Below, one piece after another: positions 27,601 to 34,533 of a DNA stretch of 64,000 nucleotides; positions within the stretch are counted from its first letter, which is position 1, and each line of letters opens with the position of its first letter. The position numbers were made by a program, and so were the translations under genes. The notes below the pieces were generated by a model. The model was given only the letters and a program-made list of their open reading frames with translations. It was not told where the DNA came from and did not search any database. The stretch comes from Hansschlegelia plantiphila (lineage in GTDB: Bacteria > Pseudomonadota > Alphaproteobacteria > Rhizobiales > Methylopilaceae), in NCBI RefSeq assembly GCF_027922265.1, contig NZ_BSFI01000008.1, positions 636,001 through 700,000 on the forward strand. Direction: 5' to 3'.

Positions 27601-29488
27601 ATAGGGTTTCTAGCGCGAACCTAAACGACGGACCGAGAAACAACCCGATCGAGGGATCGGAGATTTGATCCGCTAGACGGTTGGGGTCTAGGTAGAAGCG
27701 GCCAGCCGCATGATCGAACAGGACGTGATGGGCGAACTGGATCCGGTCGCCATCGCTCGTCAGCACCCCCGCTTCCAGAACGCCGTCAAGATCGTCGTGA
27801 CCGACAGCGATCGCGCGCACCGACATCGTTCGCTGTTCGACCATGACCGAAACCGCGGCGGCTGTCGCCCGACGAAGACCGTGGGTCGTCAGCCGCTCGT
27901 CCTCGTAGCGCGTGATAAGGTCCGACTGGGTAGTAAGGTTGCGGATGCTGTCGGCGGCGACCCCGCCCGCGATCAGTTCGGCGGCGAGAGAAAGGTTGAA
28001 CGGGTTGCGTATTAGCTCCAGCAGGCGCGCCGGCGCGTGTGCGATCAGCCTGGCGAGCTGCGGATGAGCATCGACGGTCGCTTCGAGCTCGCCGGCACTA
28101 AGGCGCGGTATGTCGAAATGGCGCACATCGACGAATGCGGGCGCGCAGAACGTCGCGCTGAGCGGCGTCCCGGCCATGAGCCTGCGCAGCGAACGACCGT
28201 TGCGGAGGTCGAAGCTTCGCACCGAAGCGACTACTGACCATCGATCGACAAGCTTTGTTTCGACATCGTCGATGAGGTCGAGGAACATCGGTTCGGATGC
28301 ATCACCCCGGCCGGCGTCGAGCGCGTCGATGACTAGAAGTCCGCGTTCTGAGCCCGGCCATCCTGCGAGAACGTCGAGCACGGGATGATCGAGACGCAGA
28401 CGCTGTTCGACGGTCGCCGCTGTTCTGAACCGGTCCACCGATAGGAAGACGACTGGCGCTCCGGCCGCGGCTCGCGCTGCGGCCAGGGCAACGAGGGCGC
28501 CGGTCTTGCCTGCGCCAGGCTCGCCGGTCACCAGACCACTGGCGTGGCAGAGCGCTGCCCCAAGCGCTGTCACGCACTGTCGTGCGATTGGGACGCCGTC
28601 GTCGATCGGCAGTAGCGTGTGTCGCCGAAGCCGGCGCAGCTCGTCATTGGTCCAGTTTGTCAGACACTCGAGATCGACGTCGTAGATCGGGTTACGCCGG
28701 TCGACGACGCCTTCGCGGCGCAAAGCGCGCATGAGGCCGTCGCGCTTAGCCGGCGCCCCGGACTCGATCATTCCCCGGATGACGCCGATCAGCACGCCGA
28801 GCGCGTGCCGTCCCGCATCCGCTTGGCCGATCACGTGCGTCCCAAGCGCAACGGCGGCGTCGCGCCTCTGGTGGCCGTCCAGCGCGACGTCGAAGCGTGC
28901 GATGCGAAACAGTCGGGCGAGGCGCGCGAGGTCAGCGTCGGACGGCGCACCGCCAGTCGCGCGCCGCCAGGACCTCGTTGCGTGCTGCTGGAAAATTTCG
29001 AGCGCGGCTCGCTCCTGTTGATTGAGGGTCGCGGCGTCGGCCCAGCTTGCGCCGAGATCGAAGAACCGACAGGCGCGTTCGAGATGATCGAGCGATGCAG
29101 GCGCCCCGCGGGCGACGGCCATCACTGCCGCTGAACGATCGAGGCCGATCCCGTCGGTCTGGGCTGCGCGCTCGAAAGAGACCAGCTGCTCGATTGTCTG
29201 CGCGAGATCGGAATCTTCGGCGCGCTCGAGCCCTGGGCGCGTCTTACACTGGACGACGATCACGCCGCCGTCGTCGCGCCTGACCCTGATGTCGTCAAGG
29301 TGCTCGCCGGTTTCTAGCTGGATCTCGGTGACGCGAGGTGTGTCTGCGAGACCGAAGCGTGAGCCGAGCGGCAGGTCGGACAGCCATAGTGCCGCTGCCC
29401 AAGCGCCGACGCCGGCCTGGAACGCCATGCCGGCTTCAGTAGCCCTGCCGCCGGCGGGTCTTGCAACTCGTGGCGGGACGCGCGGCAT
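24608..29488 (-). CDS. Avs-like protein: N-terminal nuclease-like domain, STAND/NACHT NTPase, long helical repeat region
   Basis: About 1626 residues, cytoplasmic. N-terminus (about 15-110): FQAGVGAWAAALWLSD, then LETGEHLDDIRV and VIVVQCKT, which give the E...D-x(n)-Q-x-K pattern of PD-(D/E)XK nucleases of the Cap4/DUF4297 kind. The central NTPase has Walker A GEPGAGKTGAL (about 322-332) and Walker B LLVIDALDAG (about 384-393), with arginine-rich sensor region SVVASVRSFDLRN, as in STAND/NACHT proteins. The remaining ~1000 residues are repeated amphipathic helices (HEAT/TPR-like), normally the target-sensing part. This order matches anti-phage Avs proteins, which on binding a phage protein assemble and activate the nuclease. 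Assignment to a known Avs type is not possible by eye. ATG 29488 is taken; TTG 29506 is open upstream. Convergent with the RES gene, 69 bp apart. Confidence 0.75.
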   Translation of the reverse strand: MPRVPPRVARPAGGRATEAGMAFQAGVGAWAAALWLSDLPLGSRFGLADTPRVTEIQLETGEHLDDIRVRRDDGGVIVVQCKTRPGLERAEDSDLAQTIEQLVSFERAAQTDGIGLDRSAAVMAVARGAPASLDHLERACRFFDLGASWADAATLNQQERAALEIFQQHATRSWRRATGGAPSDADLARLARLFRIARFDVALDGHQRRDAAVALGTHVIGQADAGRHALGVLIGVIRGMIESGAPAKRDGLMRALRREGVVDRRNPIYDVDLECLTNWTNDELRRLRRHTLLPIDDGVPIARQCVTALGAALCHASGLVTGEPGAGKTGALVALAAARAAAGAPVVFLSVDRFRTAATVEQRLRLDHPVLDVLAGWPGSERGLLVIDALDAGRGDASEPMFLDLIDDVETKLVDRWSVVASVRSFDLRNGRSLRRLMAGTPLSATFCAPAFVDVRHFDIPRLSAGELEATVDAHPQLARLIAHAPARLLELIRNPFNLSLAAELIAGGVAADSIRNLTTQSDLITRYEDERLTTHGLRRATAAAVSVMVEQRTMSVRAIAVGHDDLDGVLEAGVLTSDGDRIQFAHHVLFDHAAGRFYLDPNRLADQISDPSIGLFLGPSFRFALETLWRDDAAGRHRVWRLLALITGQNDVDPVVVSIALRTIAEQVASPADVDGLRTLLTEHLDDEPLGRALSMLARFLRMHLTEAGAPTAAVATAWAQLAEMAGAAGRRFADAARAVLYALSEHAWIDDRAFQDMFGRASRALLSLAWELDLPTPLLAVNAIRFVCKSYPSDPAASRALLERILGDRFERHAPDEAGWLAEGAPTIAAIDPDFAIRIYETLFGRPAPSDEKRWFGGAPSRILAMTSTARQDYESARYRLREVFSKFLEIDPQAATRALVAATIGIAAERRSMAVASHEIAFRDGVAHVFDDMLTLGGWHHIGRGHLSQDQLFTSFATFLRACPGEVFRSIVETCLGASGCTSVWARLLGVARERPGVADDLLWPLSSKLSFLGMRGLRLDAEAYVAAVYASQSPEARADFEQTLLAGADATEDDGTWGLRQAVVERVLSIIGEDLLASDKARIKKRGLEAEQRASGDPPMTSVGGNDAPAETIVELPLADRGVHTQDAPDHDIQIAIKSVETALRAWQNDERDLPALWRVTQAAIGVLDRVEPLDPIPDSLHAAWGAVSNAVALVAEDENWTPGAEGVPDLDELLAILDRLSKSPHPEAAKPNAPGMLGYGSWAARVYAAAGMVDLARRFGGQRPDIVERLWPVLSDPTPVVRLEAVKALDVLWNAARPEMWDMMEQVAHTEPDFTVLGFCIDGPIWRLFDAEPERCDALTSAILERLDRQAIEGRDEFSEPFGLLAARLWIDAGRPAAKTWLDGWIEDPVVDGSFLWSAISSLRHRLFRGYREADAEAATAQDRARDLLHRIVCAAAAVMRDAVPVLSRAGATQTERDAASKRYQAAEGLIDHACNQLFFGSGAYTEAGNDEPLGLASPEAKRAFLEDYAETMRAIGESGTPRTLYNLFQLYEFTASAAPAPVFDRVAGLLLGPAAREGYHHESLASDAVVRLVRWYLADHRDIFASPERRHLIVQVLNLFSAGGSPDALDLMFQLPDLLR

Positions 29489-29598
29489 ACTCGGAGAACC
29501 TGACAAATTCCAAGCCTCTGACTGTGTTCAGCGGGAGCCCTGGGATGTGCAGCTCGCGTCGCAGTCCGCTAGCCAAGCGCGAGACTATCGCATGGAGC

Positions 29599-31293
29599 TT
29601 ACCGCGTGAGTTTGATCACATCGCCGAAGTCTACTTTTTCCAGCGCGTCGCGCATCGCCTCCACGCTCGCCTGATGAATGTAGCGACCGCCGGCGGACGA
29701 GTCTTCGTGACCGGTGATCCGGTCGCTCAAGCCTCGATCAACGCCAGCGCTTGATAGTGCGGTCTTCAAGCTGTGGCGCAGCGAGTGAAAAACCTTGCGT
29801 TTGTCGGTGATACCGCAGCTCGGGAGGAACGTTCGGTTGAACCATCGCGGCAGATGTTGACTGAACGACTGCGCTTCGTCGCCTTGCGCCTTACCGCGGT
29901 CGTGCCAGTCGGGGAGGATGTGGGTCTTGCCAGACTTCTTGAGGCGCTCAATCCGCTGTTCGAGACCAAGCCGGATCAACGTCGAGTGAACGGGCACTAG
30001 GCGACGCGATGCCTCGTTCTTCAGTTCGCCTCCTACCTCGAACACGAGGACGCCGCGCTCACGACGAACGGCATCGATCGTCAACTGCGCAATCTCGGCT
30101 GCCCTCATCCCGGTGTATAGACCGATGAGGATCGCCCACGGGCGCTCGCCGAAGTCCGTGCTCGCGGCGAACAGAGGCGTGGAAAAGATCTTCGCGAGGT
30201 CGCTTGTTGAGAAGGGGATGCGAGGGGGCCCCTTACCGTCCTCCGAGCGATCAACATGCACGTTCGACGCCGGGTTGTCGGGGATTATCTCGTTCTTAGC
30301 GGCCCACGCGAATATCGAGCGGATGTGCGCAAGCCACTTGTTGTTGATTGTGCTGGCCTCGAGGGTCGGAAAAGGTGCGGCTCGAGCCTTGTTGGCCTTG
30401 ATCGCTTCCGAGATCGTCGAGCCCGGAAAGCGCTGCACGTAGTTGCTCGGCGTTTCTTGCAGCGCGCGCTTGTAGGAAATGATGTCGCTCTTGGTGATCC
30501 GGTAGATCGGAGTGGGTTCGCCAAGGTGCTCCGCGAGCATGCGGCCGGCCACTCGAAACTCGTTGGCTGTGGCGGGGCGGGGTCGCTTCTCTTCGATCGC
30601 CAGCGCGACAATCTCGAGAAAAGTCTTCTGGTGCTCAGGGCGCATGCCTGCCGCTCGGGCAGAGCGTGGATCGTTGACCACCAACTGCGGCGCCGGACGA
30701 AGCAGCGGATGCTTCGGATCGCCAGGGTCTTCTCCTTCGTCCCGTCTTTCGCCACACTGGATAGTTTCGAGGTGGATGCTCGCCAGTGACATGCACAGGT
30801 GCCGCCATTCGAGTGTGCCTCGCGCGACGGCGGCGTTGCCCCGAGAAACAAACTTATCTACGGCCCATCCGATGCCCGCCCCCATCTCTTCATTTGTTGC
30901 TCGGCCAGACACTATGCGCTTAAGCAAATCGACATAGGCAGGCCGGAAGAGGCTGAAGTCGCCGACGGCCTCGCGATCGCTCGTAAGGCGTGCCGCGCTG
31001 TCGAGCTCCTCCTCCTCCGCGAAATGCACCATGGCGATCTGGCGGTCGGTCAAGGGACGGTTTGGGCTAATCGTCAGCGCGGCGTTCGCCTTGACGGCCG
31101 CTCGCGCGTGATCGATCCGCTGATGGAACTGTGCAACAGCTGCTGGCAGCTTTCTGAGTGCGACCGCATATTCGCCGCCGAGGGGCTCGCGAAGCTCCGT
31201 TGAGCCAATCGCTGCCACGACGTCTGCGGGAACTACGACGCGAGCCCAATATCGACCCTGTCGAATAGCGAGATGACGAACTTTTCCAGTCAT
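29599..31293 (-). CDS. int: Tyrosine recombinase/integrase of the element (DUF6538-like N-terminus)
   Basis: 564-residue phage-type integrase. The N-terminal block RQGRYWARVVVPADVVAAIG resembles the DUF6538 DNA-binding segment. A SAM-like core-binding domain follows (PIYRITKSDIISYKRAL...). The catalytic domain shows Arg-I in GLYTGMRAAEIAQL, a Lys-bearing strand, the H-x-x-R box FHSLRHSLKT, and H...Y in ITGHEDSSAGGRYIH with the nucleophile Tyr. ATG 31293 is chosen; the frame is open to 31377 but that extension crosses the inverted repeat at 31311-31329. It sits ~110 bp inside attR and should catalyse integration at tRNA-Ser. All active-site residues appear intact. Confidence 0.93.
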   Translation of the reverse strand: MTGKVRHLAIRQGRYWARVVVPADVVAAIGSTELREPLGGEYAVALRKLPAAVAQFHQRIDHARAAVKANAALTISPNRPLTDRQIAMVHFAEEEELDSAARLTSDREAVGDFSLFRPAYVDLLKRIVSGRATNEEMGAGIGWAVDKFVSRGNAAVARGTLEWRHLCMSLASIHLETIQCGERRDEGEDPGDPKHPLLRPAPQLVVNDPRSARAAGMRPEHQKTFLEIVALAIEEKRPRPATANEFRVAGRMLAEHLGEPTPIYRITKSDIISYKRALQETPSNYVQRFPGSTISEAIKANKARAAPFPTLEASTINNKWLAHIRSIFAWAAKNEIIPDNPASNVHVDRSEDGKGPPRIPFSTSDLAKIFSTPLFAASTDFGERPWAILIGLYTGMRAAEIAQLTIDAVRRERGVLVFEVGGELKNEASRRLVPVHSTLIRLGLEQRIERLKKSGKTHILPDWHDRGKAQGDEAQSFSQHLPRWFNRTFLPSCGITDKRKVFHSLRHSLKTALSSAGVDRGLSDRITGHEDSSAGGRYIHQASVEAMRDALEKVDFGDVIKLTR

Positions 31294-31310
31294 GCCCAAA
31301 GCCCACTCAG

Positions 31311-31340
31311 TGTAACATGATCTGTTACATCGGAATGAGC
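31311..31340. promoter_or_regulatory. Inverted repeat and right terminal repeat upstream of the integrase
   Basis: TGTAACA (31311-31317) and TGTTACA (31323-31329) form a perfect 7-bp inverted repeat with a 5-bp spacer, 18 bp upstream of the integrase ATG. The right half is also the start of the direct repeat 31323-31340 (TGTTACATCGGAATGAGC) shared with 7243-7260. Position suits integrase arm binding and autoregulation; both roles are inferred. Confidence 0.55.
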
Positions 31341-31403
31341 ATAAGTCACTGTTTCTCCTAGCTTGCAAGGAGTTCAATGCATCCGCGCGTGAATGTTGGA
31401 GAG

Positions 31404-31425
31404 TCCCACCCTCTCCGCCATTCCA
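31404..31425 (+). repeat. attR core
   Basis: Exact 22-bp copy of 7173-7194 (the tRNA-Ser 3' end plus five bases) without the rest of the tRNA. Marks the right end of the integrative element. Confidence 0.9.
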
Positions 31426-31434
31426 AATTCTAGT

Positions 31435-31587
31435 TTAACGTGGAGACGGCTTCTCGGGCTTGGGGAGAGGTGCGGCGATCCGGAGGAGATCTGGGTCGTG
31501 CACGCGCCGGGCCGCCCGCCGAGCCGTCGGCTGCGTGCGCTGATCGATGTGATGGTCGCCTTCTTCGCCGACGAGCCTCAGGGCTTG
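31435..31587 (+). pseudogene. C-terminal remnant of a LysR-type regulator
   Basis: The frame reads LTWRRLLGLGERCGDPEEIW followed by VVHAPGRPPSRRLRALIDVM and VAFFADEP. This is the standard end of LysR substrate-binding domains (W-l-v-h...s-p-R-l-R-a-l-i-D-f...F). No DNA-binding part exists to the left; the element and attR begin there. The fragment lies just outside the island and has no start codon of its own. The original gene was probably lost when the element, or a predecessor, used this site. The 31588-31678 stretch shows nothing further. Confidence 0.6.
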
Positions 31588-31678
31588 AGGCGTCGACGTG
31601 GTCCCGCCGCTCGTGCTTTGTGCGGCTGGAGCCTCCAAGGCGGACGTCCGGGGCGTCCGCGACCGAGGCCGGCCGCCC

Positions 31679-32530
31679 TCACGACCGGCGCGAGGAGAAC
31701 CAGAAGCCGGCGACGAGCAGCAGCGAGAGGCCGAACAGCAGGCTCGAGAGCGCGTTGATCTGCGGCGTCACGCCCTGGCGGATCATCGAGAAGATGTAGA
31801 CGGGAACCGTCGTGTTCCCCGGGCCCGAGAGGATGTAGGAGGTGATGAAGTCGTCGATCGACATGACCAGCGACAGCATCGCGCCTGCGACGATGCCCGG
31901 CGCGAGCAGCGGCAGCGTCACGAGGCGGAAGCACTCGGCCGGCGTGCAGTAGAGGTCGCGCGCGGCCTCCTCCATGGAGACGCTGATCTGGGCGAGCGCG
32001 GTGCGGATCGGCATGAACGCGAACGGCGTGCAGAACACCGCATGCGCCAGCACCAGCGTGGTGATGCTCGATCCGAGGTCGATCAGCGCGAACAGCATCA
32101 GCGTCGCGATCGCGAGCACGATCTCGGGTATGGCGAGCGGCAGCGCGATCAGCCTTTCCGACAGCCGCTCGAAGCGCCCGGCCCCGCGCACGATGGCGAC
32201 CGCGGCGGCGGTGGCGACGCTCACGGCGATCAGAGTGGCGAACAGGGCGACGATCAGCGTATTGGCGAGCGCCTTGCGGACCGATCCGTCGGCCAGCGTC
32301 GCCTGGTACCAGCGAAGCGAGACGCCGCGCCACATGCCGATCATGTCCCCGTCGTTGAAGGAGTAGACGACGAGCGTGACGATCGGCGCGTAGAGAAACA
32401 CGACCACGAACCCGAACCAGACGCCGAAGCCGCGATACCGGTCGGGCGCGAGGAGCGCGCGGACCGGACGCCGGGGGGCGCTGTCATGCGCCGGGGCGCC
32501 GCCGGAGCGCTTGACCTCCGAGGCGGCCAT
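31679..32530 (-). CDS. ABC transporter permease, PotC/PotI type
   Basis: 283-residue inner-membrane permease with six predicted helices; first at GFGVWFGFVVVFLYAPIVTLVVYSFND. The cytoplasmic EAA loop is SMEEAARDLYCTPAECFRLVTLPLL, with the conserved EAA and G-like positions that dock on the ATPase. MSIDDFITSYILSGPGN is typical of PotC/PotI. ATG 32530 shares one base with the stop of the upstream permease. It is the last gene of the binding protein, ALDH, ATPase, permease, permease block, which points to uptake of a polyamine-like or quaternary-amine substrate. Confidence 0.88.
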   Translation of the reverse strand: MAASEVKRSGGAPAHDSAPRRPVRALLAPDRYRGFGVWFGFVVVFLYAPIVTLVVYSFNDGDMIGMWRGVSLRWYQATLADGSVRKALANTLIVALFATLIAVSVATAAAVAIVRGAGRFERLSERLIALPLAIPEIVLAIATLMLFALIDLGSSITTLVLAHAVFCTPFAFMPIRTALAQISVSMEEAARDLYCTPAECFRLVTLPLLAPGIVAGAMLSLVMSIDDFITSYILSGPGNTTVPVYIFSMIRQGVTPQINALSSLLFGLSLLLVAGFWFSSRRS

Positions 32531-33417
32531 CAGGCGACCCGCCCGAGGCGACGGCGGATGAGAAGCGGAAGCGTTCCGGCGCATCCGATCAGCAGCAGCA
32601 TGACGACGGCGATGGCCGCGCCGAACGGCCAGTTGTGCGCGGAGCCGAACTGGAGCGCGACGAGGTTGCCGAACAGCAGGGTCTTGCCGCCGCCGATGAT
32701 CGTCGGCGTGACGAAGTCGCCGACCGCCGGAATGAAGACCAGCATGCAGCCCGCCGCGATGCCGGGCGCCGTGAGCGGGATGATCACGTCCTTCATCCGG
32801 CTCCAGCGCGAGGCGTAGAGGTCGGCCGCCGCCTCGATCAGGCGGCCGTCGAGCTTTTCGAGGCTGGAGCACAGCGGCAGGATCATCAGCGGAAGGTAGT
32901 TGTAGGTCATCCCGAGCAGGATCGCCTTCGGGGTGAACAGGATGTTCCGGTAGAGCCAGCCCGCGCCGAGCGCGCTGAGGGCGCTCGCGATCAGCCCGTC
33001 GTTTCCCAGGATGATCATCCAGGCGTAGATGCGGACCAGCAGATCCGTCCAGAACGGGATCGCGACGAGCAGCATCAGCACGCTGCGGCGCGAGGGAGGC
33101 TGTCGCGAGATGAAGTATGCGACGGGAAAGCCGACCAGGAGGCAGATCGCCGTGGTCGCCCCGGCGAGCGCGGCCGACGTCAGGAAGATCTGGACATAGG
33201 ACCACTCGACGCTCGCCGTGCCGTCGAAGTCGACATTGTAGAGCAGGCTTACGAAGGCCGCGCCGCTGAAGGTCCAGTCGACGCCGCCATAGGCGCCCTG
33301 CTCGGTGAACGCGATCGCGACCACGAGCAGGAGCGGCGCGAGCAGCAGCCCGCCGATCAGCAGCCAGACCGGCGCGAGGCCGAGCACCCGGTTGGTCCTG
33401 GCGCGGGCTGAGCTCAT
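32530..33417 (-). CDS. ABC transporter permease, PotB/PotH type
   Basis: 295-residue permease with helices from LAPVWLLIGGLLLAPLLLVVAIAF onward. Typical PotB/PotH motifs are present: PFWTDLLVRIYAWMIILG, ILLGMTYNYLPLMILPL, EAAADLYASRWSRMKDVIIPL (EAA loop) and FIPAVGDFVTPTIIGG. Pairs with the PotC-type protein to form the membrane channel. The start overlaps the ATPase stop by four bases, so translation is coupled. Confidence 0.9.
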   Translation of the reverse strand: MSSARARTNRVLGLAPVWLLIGGLLLAPLLLVVAIAFTEQGAYGGVDWTFSGAAFVSLLYNVDFDGTASVEWSYVQIFLTSAALAGATTAICLLVGFPVAYFISRQPPSRRSVLMLLVAIPFWTDLLVRIYAWMIILGNDGLIASALSALGAGWLYRNILFTPKAILLGMTYNYLPLMILPLCSSLEKLDGRLIEAAADLYASRWSRMKDVIIPLTAPGIAAGCMLVFIPAVGDFVTPTIIGGGKTLLFGNLVALQFGSAHNWPFGAAIAVVMLLLIGCAGTLPLLIRRRLGRVA

Positions 33418-34499
33418 TGGCCGGCGACGATCCGGGCCGCGAGCGGCGGAATCTGGAACCGCACCGCCGACCCGGGCGCGAGCCCGAGCTCCCGCAGCGT
33501 CTCGCCGGATGTCTGCACGCGGATCACGCCTTCGCCGACGGCGAGCTCGACGAGGGAGGAGTCCCCCATGAACGCCACGTTGCGAACCTCGCCCGCCGCG
33601 CCTTCGTCACTCGGGGCCAGAAGCCTGATCTGCTCCGGCCGCGCCGAGACCAGCGCCTCCTGGCCGACGACGAGCGCGTCGTCGCAGCTTGCGAGGACGA
33701 TCAGCTCCTCGTTGATCCGGCAGCGCGCCTGACCGGCCGCGTCGACTCCAATCACCTCCCCCTTGAGGAGGTTCGCGTCGCCGATGAACTGCGCGACGAA
33801 ACGGTTGGCGGGACGGGAGTAGATGTCCTCCGGCGTCCCGAGTTGCTGCACGTCTCCATGGGCCAGCACCGCGATGCGGTCGCTCATCGAGAGCGCCTCG
33901 TCCTGGTCGTGGGTGACGAAGATGAAGGTGACGCCGGTCTCCCTCTGCAGCCGCTTCAACTCGAAGCGCATCGCCTGCCGAAGCTTGAGATCGAGCGCCG
34001 ACAGCGGCTCGTCGAGCAGGATGACGTCCGGTCGTGGGGCAAGCGCCCGGGCGAGCGCCACCCGCTGCTGCTGACCGCCGGAGAGCTGGGTCGGCCGACG
34101 CTCGGCCAGCGCCGTCATCTGCACGAGCTCCAGCATCTCTCTCGTCCGTGAAGCGACGTCGGCCGCAGGCCGGCGGAGACGCTTCAGCCCGAACGCCACG
34201 TTCTCCGCGATCGTCATGTGCGGAAACAGGGCGTAATGCTGGAACACTGTGTTGATCGAGCGCGCCTCGGGCGGAAGCGCGGAGACGTCGACGCCGTCGA
34301 CCAGCACCCGGCCGCTCGTCGCAGTCTCGAAGCCCGCGAGGATGCGCAGCAGCGTGGTCTTCCCGCAGCCCGACGGCCCGAGCAGCGTGAAGAACTCGCC
34401 GCGCTCGACGTCGAGGGACACGGCGTTGAGCGCGACGTGATCGCCCTTCGCCCCGAAATAGGTCTTCCCGACCCGCTCGATCCGGATCTGGACGCTCAT
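33414..34499 (-). CDS. ABC transporter ATPase, PotA/PotG type
   Basis: 361-residue ATPase that powers the PotB/PotC-type channel. Walker A GPSGCGKTTLLR, Q-loop VFQHYALFPHMT, signature LSGGQQQRVALARAL, Walker B VILLDEPLSALD, switch His THDQDEALSMSD. The C-terminal ~120 residues are the TOBE regulatory domain (ARPEQIRLLAPSDEGAAGEV...). Length and TOBE domain fit the spermidine/putrescine/Fe3+/quaternary amine group (PotA, FbpC). It starts 34 bp after the ALDH gene ends. Confidence 0.92.
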   Translation of the reverse strand: MSVQIRIERVGKTYFGAKGDHVALNAVSLDVERGEFFTLLGPSGCGKTTLLRILAGFETATSGRVLVDGVDVSALPPEARSINTVFQHYALFPHMTIAENVAFGLKRLRRPAADVASRTREMLELVQMTALAERRPTQLSGGQQQRVALARALAPRPDVILLDEPLSALDLKLRQAMRFELKRLQRETGVTFIFVTHDQDEALSMSDRIAVLAHGDVQQLGTPEDIYSRPANRFVAQFIGDANLLKGEVIGVDAAGQARCRINEELIVLASCDDALVVGQEALVSARPEQIRLLAPSDEGAAGEVRNVAFMGDSSLVELAVGEGVIRVQTSGETLRELGLAPGSAVRFQIPPLAARIVAGQ

Positions 34500-34533
34500 T
34501 GCCGCGACGGCTCCATGGCCCGGCGACCGAGCC

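Noticed and set aside
32531..33205. Upstream extension of the PotC-type permease frame
   Set aside because: It is an alternate frame of the PotB-type gene; homology begins at 32530.
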